A model generated the notes under the pieces. It was not told where the DNA came from. It searched no databases and was given only the letters and a program-made list of their open reading frames with translations. Shown here in pieces: positions 58,401 to 64,000 of a stretch of 64,000 nucleotides of DNA (its first letter is position 1; the number at the start of each line of letters is the position of its first letter). Made by a program: the position numbers and the translations under genes. Origin of the DNA: Paracamarosporium sp. OC-R06-R3 (taxonomy: Eukaryota > Ascomycota > Dothideomycetes > Pleosporales > Didymosphaeriaceae); assembly GCA_019828545.1 (NCBI GenBank), contig JACVRA010000529.1:62001-126000 (forward strand), written 5' to 3'.

Positions 58401-58778
58401 TGCACGCTGCACCAACGTCGAAGCGCGTGTTTCCAGAGGCGTGAACGAGTCTCGGAGTGTTGGCGGACATGTAAACAAAAAAAGGGAATCGCGACCGCCA
58501 TGCCCGATCGCCGCAGGGCTCGCGGCGGCCACTCAAAGCAGCCCACGCGCCGCCTGTGCATCCCGCGTCTCCTGCAATCACAAACTGGGAAACATGGCCA
58601 GCGCTCCAGATGACGCCTCCGCCGACGGCGACCACCGCTCGCATCTCCTCCGCATACTTCTTCCTCCGCTTTCCCTAGTTCCTTGTCGTCGTGTCGCGTC
58701 TCCCCAGCGCTCCCTGAAACACGGTCCCCCTCTGCTTCGCTGGCCGTCCATGCAGAGAGACGCCCTTCTTTGAACTCC
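55418..58778. other. Gene-poor region with unresolved coding-like fragments, 3.4 kb
   Basis: No complete gene could be assembled. Minus-strand fragments at 55761-56788 look coding and are listed separately. The rest, including a GC-rich stretch at 58000-58770 upstream of the CAX gene, has overlapping open frames on both strands without domains. Confidence 0.4.
55761..56788 (-). pseudogene. Unresolved minus-strand gene or relic with a BTB-like fragment
   Basis: Three minus-strand segments read like protein. 56603-56700 encodes DAANYTIYTDGEQFDVHDEL, which resembles the first strand-helix of a BTB/POZ domain (sxxTI...eFxVH). About 56294-56440 encodes KSDRWTFGAVIVQLSSRSRH and a hydrophobic helix, preceded by a good acceptor (TTGCAG). 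55761-56258 encodes 165 residues, including KQWREIRWIYLSLMLFFGIG. Candidate splice sites join the second and third (a 40-bp intron), but no phase-consistent gene from an ATG was found and the first segment stops early. Either a multi-exon gene I could not resolve or a decaying copy. The BTB reading is weak. Confidence 0.25.
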
Positions 58779-60381
58779 ATGCCCAGCTCCTACCCTCCAC
58801 ATCACCACAACATGTCGTCTCGCCGCTCCCGAACTTCGCGCGAGTACGCCAAAGAACCAAAGTCGGATGCCCCTCACAGCAACGGCCAGCGTCACCACAT
58901 GCATCTGCCGCGCTTCAACCACAATGGCCACGAGGTTACACCAGGCATCGAGCCCGAGGGCGAGAGCGGCAGAAGGGGCATCCACCCGCTCAAGTTTTTG
59001 AAGATCTCCTTCAAGAGCAACAGTTTGATTTCTAGCTGGGTCAACATTCTGTGGCCCATGGTCCCCGTCGCTATTGCATTGGTATGTTGCCTCACGGCAC
59101 AGAGGGATTGCCTTTCCCACTGACACGCTTCGCAGCACTTTGCTCTCCCGGAGAAGCATCTTGCCATCTTCATCACCAACTTCATCGCCATGGTCCCCGC
59201 CGCAAATACCGTGGGCTTCTGCGGTTCAGAGCTCGCCCGTAAACTGCCCAAAGTTATCGGTGTTGTCACTGAGACTACGCTTGGTTCCGTGGTCGAAATC
59301 GTCTTGTTCATGGTGCTGCTGGTAACTGGCAGGGAGCAGAATGTCCCTGTCATCCGTGCCGCTATCTTGGGTTCCATCCTTGCTAACATGCTGCTCTGCT
59401 TGGGCTTCTGCTTTATGGCTGGCGGTTTGAAGGGCGGCGAACAGTCGTTTCACGAGGCTATTTCAGAGGCCGGTAGCGGGCTGATGCTCGTCGCTGCAAG
59501 TACGTTTTTAGCCCACGTCATGAGAGGAGGTACTGACCATCACTCTAGTGGGTTTGATTCTCCCCACCGTCTACTACAACGCTCTGAATGGCCGGACGGA
59601 CCTCGCACTTGCCACTGGCGAGATTGCCGACGAAATGTTGAAGATCTCGCGGGCTACCGCCGTCATTCTTCTCATTGCCTATCTCGTCTACCTACTCTTC
59701 CAGCTAAAGTCCCACGACAATCTGTTCCACGAGATCTACGAGCAAGACGAGCTCATCGACAAGGATCGCCACAAAGAGTTGGCCAAACCAAAGCTCACAC
59801 TGACCGAGTGCATCATCGGCCTTCTAATATCGCTAGCCTGTGTCTCAATGATCGCTGTCTTTCTAGTCCTCGAAATTCCCAGTATTGTGCACGATCACCA
59901 CATTAGTGATGCCTTCATGGGCCTGATTCTCGTTCCTGTAGTGGAGAAGGCAGCTGGTACGTTGAGATTGTCATCTATACAGGATTCATGTTAACGCCAT
60001 CCAGAACACCTTCTTGCCATCGACGAGGCGTGGGACGGCCAGATGAACCTGGCACTTGCCCATGTTCTCGGTGCCTCGATCCAGACCGCGCTCCTCAACA
60101 CCCCGCTTGTCGTCATTGTTGGTTGGGGCCTCAACATTGGCATGAACATGCAGTTTGAAGTCTTCGACTCTGTTTCTCTGGTTCTCGCTGTCCTCGTTGT
60201 GGGGTCCTTCCTGCGCGACAGAAAGTCCAACTACCTTGAGGGCAGTCTGCTAATCTTTATCTATGTCATCATCGCCATCGCTGCCTTCTACTACCCTGAT
60301 CCTGTCGGCCATGGCGGCAGTGAGTCGAGCGGAGGTGAAAGCCACGGCGAGACGGCAACTCATGAGAAGCGATTTTTCTAA
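58779..60381 (+). CDS. CAX-family vacuolar Ca2+/H+ exchanger
   Basis: Cation/proton antiporter of the CAX (Vcx1) family, moving Ca2+ into the vacuole against H+. Exons 58779-59081, 59136-59499, 59549-59956 and 60005-60381 with introns of 54, 49 and 48 bp give 483 residues; all phases agree. The His/Arg/Ser-rich cytosolic N terminus is followed by about 11 membrane segments. The two inverted cation-binding repeats are evident: GSELARKLPKVIGVVTETTL with GSVVEIVLF, and LILVPVVEKAAEHLLAIDEA. The acidic loop between halves (EIYEQDELIDKDRHKEL) matches the family. The start at 58779 is the first ATG; Met at 58812 is an alternative. Upstream of RPS17 on the same strand. Confidence 0.95.
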
Positions 60382-60875
60382 GTCGGCTTATGCAGTATGC
60401 AAGGGACTTTGGAAGAAGCGGAGGTCAAGTCCGTAAGCGTTGAGAAGAAGCTTGGTCCGGCGAATTTGTATACTGCGTGTTTTTTAGCGTGTAACCGGCA
60501 TGAGATGCACACCATCTGTTGTTCATTTGCATTTGTCTGCGTACGAGCGAGTCAAAGATACCTGTTTAATAACCATTTTTCAATATCACGAATTGACGAC
60601 CTTGACATGAGACATACGCTTTATTTCATCAAAACATGTTCACTACCGTTAATGCTGCTCCCAAGCGATTACCCAACAGGCATTCGGGAGCGATGCACTA
60701 TGTCGACGGCGCACAGACCACGCTCGCCTACTTTGTGCGGCCAAGACGCTAGGAAGAGCGCTCGCTAAGAGGCACACACAATTTTGCGACACCAAACCGA
60801 TTCTTCGACAGCGACCGACTAACCCAACAGCCTCCATCCTCTTCCCTCCGCACATCCTCACAGTCAACTGCCAAA
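60382..60875. other. Intergenic between the CAX gene and RPS17
   Basis: CAX 3' UTR and RPS17 promoter, with a C-rich leader just before 60876. No gene seen. Confidence 0.5.
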
Positions 60876-61428
60876 ATGGGTCGCGTCCGAACGAAGACCG
60901 TCAAGAAGTCCGCCAAGGTCATCATTGAGCGTTACTACCCCAAGCTCTCTCTCGACTTCGAGACCAACAAGAGGATTTGCGATGAGGTTGCCATCATTGC
61001 CTCTAAGCGCTTGAGGAACAAGATTGCCGGATATGCCACACATCTGTATGTCTCTACGGATGCGCATCGAAGCAGGCAGAGTTTCATGGCTAACATTGCG
61101 CAGTATGAAGCGTATCCAGCGAGGACCCGTTCGCGGTATCTCCTTCAAGCTCCAGGAAGAGGAGCGTGAGCGCAAGGACCAATACGTTCCCGAGATCTCC
61201 GCCCTCGACTTCACCCAGAACAGCGAGTCTGGCTCCCTGGACGTCGACCAGGAGACCAAGGATCTCCTCAAGAGCCTCGGCGTATGTTTCAGATGTCCAT
61301 TCATCTTGCGATATAGCCCGCTAACAATTGCACAGTTCGACTCCATCCCCGTCAACGTCGTCCCCGTCGCCGCACAGCAGGTTGCTGAGCGCCCCCGCCG
61401 CTTCGGAGACCGCAACCCCCGCTCTTAG
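60876..61428 (+). CDS. RPS17: 40S ribosomal protein S17 (eS17)
   Basis: Small-subunit protein eS17, specific to archaea and eukaryotes, located in the 40S head. Exons 60876-61045, 61104-61281 and 61336-61428 with introns of 58 and 54 bp give 146 residues, the expected size. Diagnostic stretches: [20 protein letters not shown] at the start, [20 protein letters not shown] across the first splice, and [20 protein letters not shown]. The C terminus is the variable fungal type. The start is the only ATG in frame. Confidence 0.98.
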
Positions 61429-62195
61429 ACGCTTGATACGGTGTTTTCTTCCTCGGTTCGGTGATTATGTGGTGCATGGGCTACGGATCTTGCCACGATT
61501 ACGGCTTGGGATACCGCTCCTTATGAGAGCATCATGATTAGGAGTCAATGAAAAAAAGGTTCTTTCCCCACTAGGTGTCGCCGAGTCAGAGTCCTGCAAG
61601 GGACAAAGACGAAGCTTGATCGCCATTTTCCCCCTTGGTGTGATGTGATGTACAATTTGGGTGATGGATGACAATAGCTGTGTTTTTACTGGTGAGTTGC
61701 ATATGTTGATTGTCTTACTAGCATCGAACATAGACCGCAGACTTGATGCGCGATCGATGTGGTGCAGTACTACCACATCGCGACCAAGTCAGACCAGGTC
61801 ATGTTGCGGCACCTGAGGCTCAGTGCTGAACGAACAGATTATAGTAAGCTTGTTACGTTTCCTTTGTACCGTGAACTACTATAGCCACACTGTCAGAGAA
61901 GATTTTATCAACTCTTTCCGTACAATATATCTCCATCTCAGTGCTCTCAGATTATAACCCGCTCCATCTCCCCAAATCAGTGCTCCATGCGTGCTCTCAT
62001 ACTCTGCTATGCTCAACAACATCGTACCAGATTCGCCGTATCAGCGACAGCCTTCCATTTCCCTCAATTTCTCCGCGCCGCAAATCCCAGATACAACCCC
62101 ATTCGCCTCCCAACACTTCCCTCTTCCCCCTTCTCAACGTCACCCTCTTCTACCCTAACCATTTCCCTTTCCCTTCCTCTCCTCACTTCATACCC
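61429..62195. other. Intergenic, 770 bp
   Basis: RPS17 3' UTR and downstream region of the single-pass membrane protein gene. Pyrimidine-rich from 61930. No further gene. Confidence 0.45.
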
Positions 62196-62723
62196 TCAAT
62201 CCCCACCCCCAAACCCACGCATCTCAAACCCCCCACGCCCGTCCTTCTTCGGGCTCCTCTGCGCCCTCCGATCCCACTGCTCCCCGCGCCAACCCGGATG
62301 CGCAGGGATCCTGCGCGGCTCCGCGTCGCAGCGGTGTAGGTAGAGAACTGCGTAGGTGAAGAGGATGGTCCATGCGGCTGTTAGAGTGAGGAGGATGATG
62401 AGGAGGGGAGGTGTGCCGGGGAGGAGGTCGAGGGGTGCGGTGGCTGTGGAGGAGGAGGCTAGTGGGAAGGTGGTGAAGGGCGTTGTATGGAGGGAGGGGT
62501 TGAGTGGGATATATGTGTTGGGTGTGGGGTTTGCGGGTGTGCTGAGTGTCGGGTTGCTTGCCATGGTGAGGGGCTGGTTGTTTGGCGTCGTAGTGGTGGT
62601 AGTAGATGGTGTGGATGTAGCCGTGGTTGGCGAGGACGGATACGGTGTCGAAGTCCAGGACGGGGTTGTTGGGTTTGGCGGGTGATACGCGGAGGACGCG
62701 GTGCTCGGTGGGAGAGGGGGCAT
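62196..62723 (-). CDS. Thr/Pro-rich single-pass membrane hypothetical
   Basis: A 175-residue open frame from the first in-frame ATG (62723). Residues 1-105 are Thr/Ser/Pro-rich low complexity. One clear transmembrane helix follows (about 113-132, LLIILLTLTAAWTILFTYAV), then a Cys, a basic patch and a hydrophilic tail of about 40 residues with Arg, Gly and Trp. No signal peptide is seen, so it may be type III or tail-exposed. No family recognised. Upstream the frame is open to 62885 without an ATG, so a 5' exon cannot be excluded. The composition is consistent with a real wall-stress-sensor-like layout, but it is too short to say so. Confidence 0.45.
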   Translation of the reverse strand: MPPLPPSTASSAYHPPNPTTPSWTSTPYPSSPTTATSTPSTTTTTTPNNQPLTMASNPTLSTPANPTPNTYIPLNPSLHTTPFTTFPLASSSTATAPLDLLPGTPPLLIILLTLTAAWTILFTYAVLYLHRCDAEPRRIPAHPGWRGEQWDRRAQRSPKKDGRGGFEMRGFGGGD

Positions 62724-64000
62724 CTTCGGTGGAGCGGTGGAGGGGCTGAGACCGTCTTGTGCGCTCTGTCGGGCAAGAGTCGTGTTACAGTCTGTTGCGG
62801 AGCATGAAGTCGAATTTATTGGCGGCGAGCAGGTGGAAAGGTTGAAAGTGAGGTGTTGGGACGAGGGTGGAAATGAGCTGGACAAACGCGAACGTCGACG
62901 TTAACACTCACTTTCACTCGGAGTAAAGCTTGCGGGCAGCTTGACTAGCAGCTAGCGGCAGTTGCTTGGGCTATGGCTATGGTCTTGTAATGACGTGTTT
63001 TTGGTCAGACGTGCGCTCGTCAAATTCTATAGCTGACTGACATACCTGATGATACAGTCCCTGGGACAGAAGACAGAAGACAGAACAGCTAGGTCGAGCG
63101 AGACAAAGTAAACCATTGCGATCATGGCATCATGTATGCACCATGATGAATACAGGGCCTTAGGACTAGCTTTGCTGATGGAGATATTTCAGTGAGTTCA
63201 TAGTTTCGACCCTCCCTCCGTTTTGATATCTCGAGCAACGCATGTGAGAACCTATGGCTATCTTGATGATTGCTATGTGTTAGTGCTATACGACATTGCA
63301 TCTGAATTGAATAATATTGGGCGCACACTATGATTGAGCTTCTGGAAGCAGAATATTTGACATAATACTGTGCCCTAGAGTCGACTCGCTCTAACGACAA
63401 CGGACAAAAAGGTCTACGAGGCGGAAACTACAATGGTCTTGAAGCTAAGCTTCGAAATCTACAGTTCAACCTCGTCAAGTAGATGTCAGTTTTGGCGATT
63501 CCAAGCTGCGGATTACATGTCTGCTGATGGAAACAATGCGTTTCCTCGTCTTTCACGGAACAACGACCACGGCGATCACTCGACTGACAAGAAGCCAAAG
63601 ACTATTCGATACTCTTCAATGAACACGGCAGAATCAAATCAGCGAGATGCACAAGAAAGCGACGTAGCTGGATTTCTATTGTGCAGAATACGAGGAGCGC
63701 AAGGAAGATTGAGTTCCCGAAAATAGAAACAACTGGAAATGTTTAGTGAACGCCGCTAAGACGGGGCGAGCCTTCATCGCTGATCAATGTTTTGACGGCG
63801 ATCTAATCGAAGCTAGATCATACAGCGTTGCAGGATGTAGCTGCATGTTGACCCCCTTTGAGTTACCTGGGAATCCGGTCATTATAAATAGACTTGGGTA
63901 TCTGGTGCGGACATACAACTCGGGTTTATATTTAAGGCCGAATGACTCGTTTTGCTTTTAATTGCTGCACTGATCTATGTACCCGAATCTAAACAGGATT
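62724..64000. other. Right-edge region without a supported gene
   Basis: 1.3 kb. One ATG-initiated frame of 97 residues at 63433-63726 (plus) is polar and has no recognisable feature; it may be chance or a gene fragment. Nothing else supported to the window end. Confidence 0.4.

Overview
The window is nuclear DNA of a filamentous ascomycete (Pezizomycotina), most likely a dothideomycete of the Pleosporales type. The evidence is about 20 spliced protein genes with short introns (mostly 48-60 bp, GT...AG), monocistronic spacing on both strands, typical fungal families (RTA1-type membrane protein, secreted subtilase, laccase, FAO1-type alcohol oxidase, Cut12-like spindle-pole protein, torulene-dioxygenase-like carotenoid oxygenase) and eukaryotic ribosomal proteins uS7, uS13 and eS17. 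The order assignment is an impression from protein style, not a computed placement. No operons, CRISPR arrays, rRNA or convincing tRNA genes were seen.

Layout. 0-1 kb: decayed coding fragments. 1-8 kb: RTA1-like membrane protein, Cut12-like coiled-coil protein, RPS5, and on the minus strand a membrane-anchored coiled-coil protein. 8.8-10.2 kb: secreted subtilisin-like protease (minus). 12.6-14.3 kb: carotenoid oxygenase. 15.4-16.6 kb: secreted PAF-acetylhydrolase-like protein that has lost its catalytic triad. 18.3-19 kb: Ser-rich conserved hypothetical. 20.4-23.6 kb: divergent pair SDO1 (ribosome maturation) and carboxypeptidase Y. 24.5-25.9 kb: variant protein kinase in a gene-poor stretch. 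27.0-28.1 kb: RPS18, with a 4-nt first coding exon. 29-34.5 kb: zinc-ribbon-like hypothetical and a 1062-residue mucin-like secreted protein. 35 kb: GNAT acetyltransferase. 37.4 kb: a candidate small secreted protein. 38.4-40.5 kb: laccase. 43.2-46.7 kb: J-domain/zinc-finger protein and tRNA-dihydrouridine synthase 1. 47.9-52.9 kb: divergent FYVE protein and fatty alcohol oxidase. 53.5-55.4 kb: secreted GH1 glycosidase. 55.4-58.8 kb: gene-poor, with unresolved coding-like fragments. 58.8-61.4 kb: CAX-type Ca2+/H+ exchanger and RPS17. 62.2-62.7 kb: short single-pass membrane protein. The rest appears non-coding.

The genes do not form one pathway. Housekeeping genes for translation (RPS5, RPS18, RPS17, SDO1, DUS1) and vacuole or ion physiology (CPY, CAX) are interspersed with secreted or degradative genes (subtilase, laccase, GH1, FAO1, PAFAH-like, mucin-like), the usual mosaic in a saprotrophic or plant-associated ascomycete. 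The most unusual items are the secreted PAFAH-like apparent pseudoenzyme, the Ser/Thr-rich giant with a duplicated Cys motif, the small secreted protein, and the RPS18 micro-exon.
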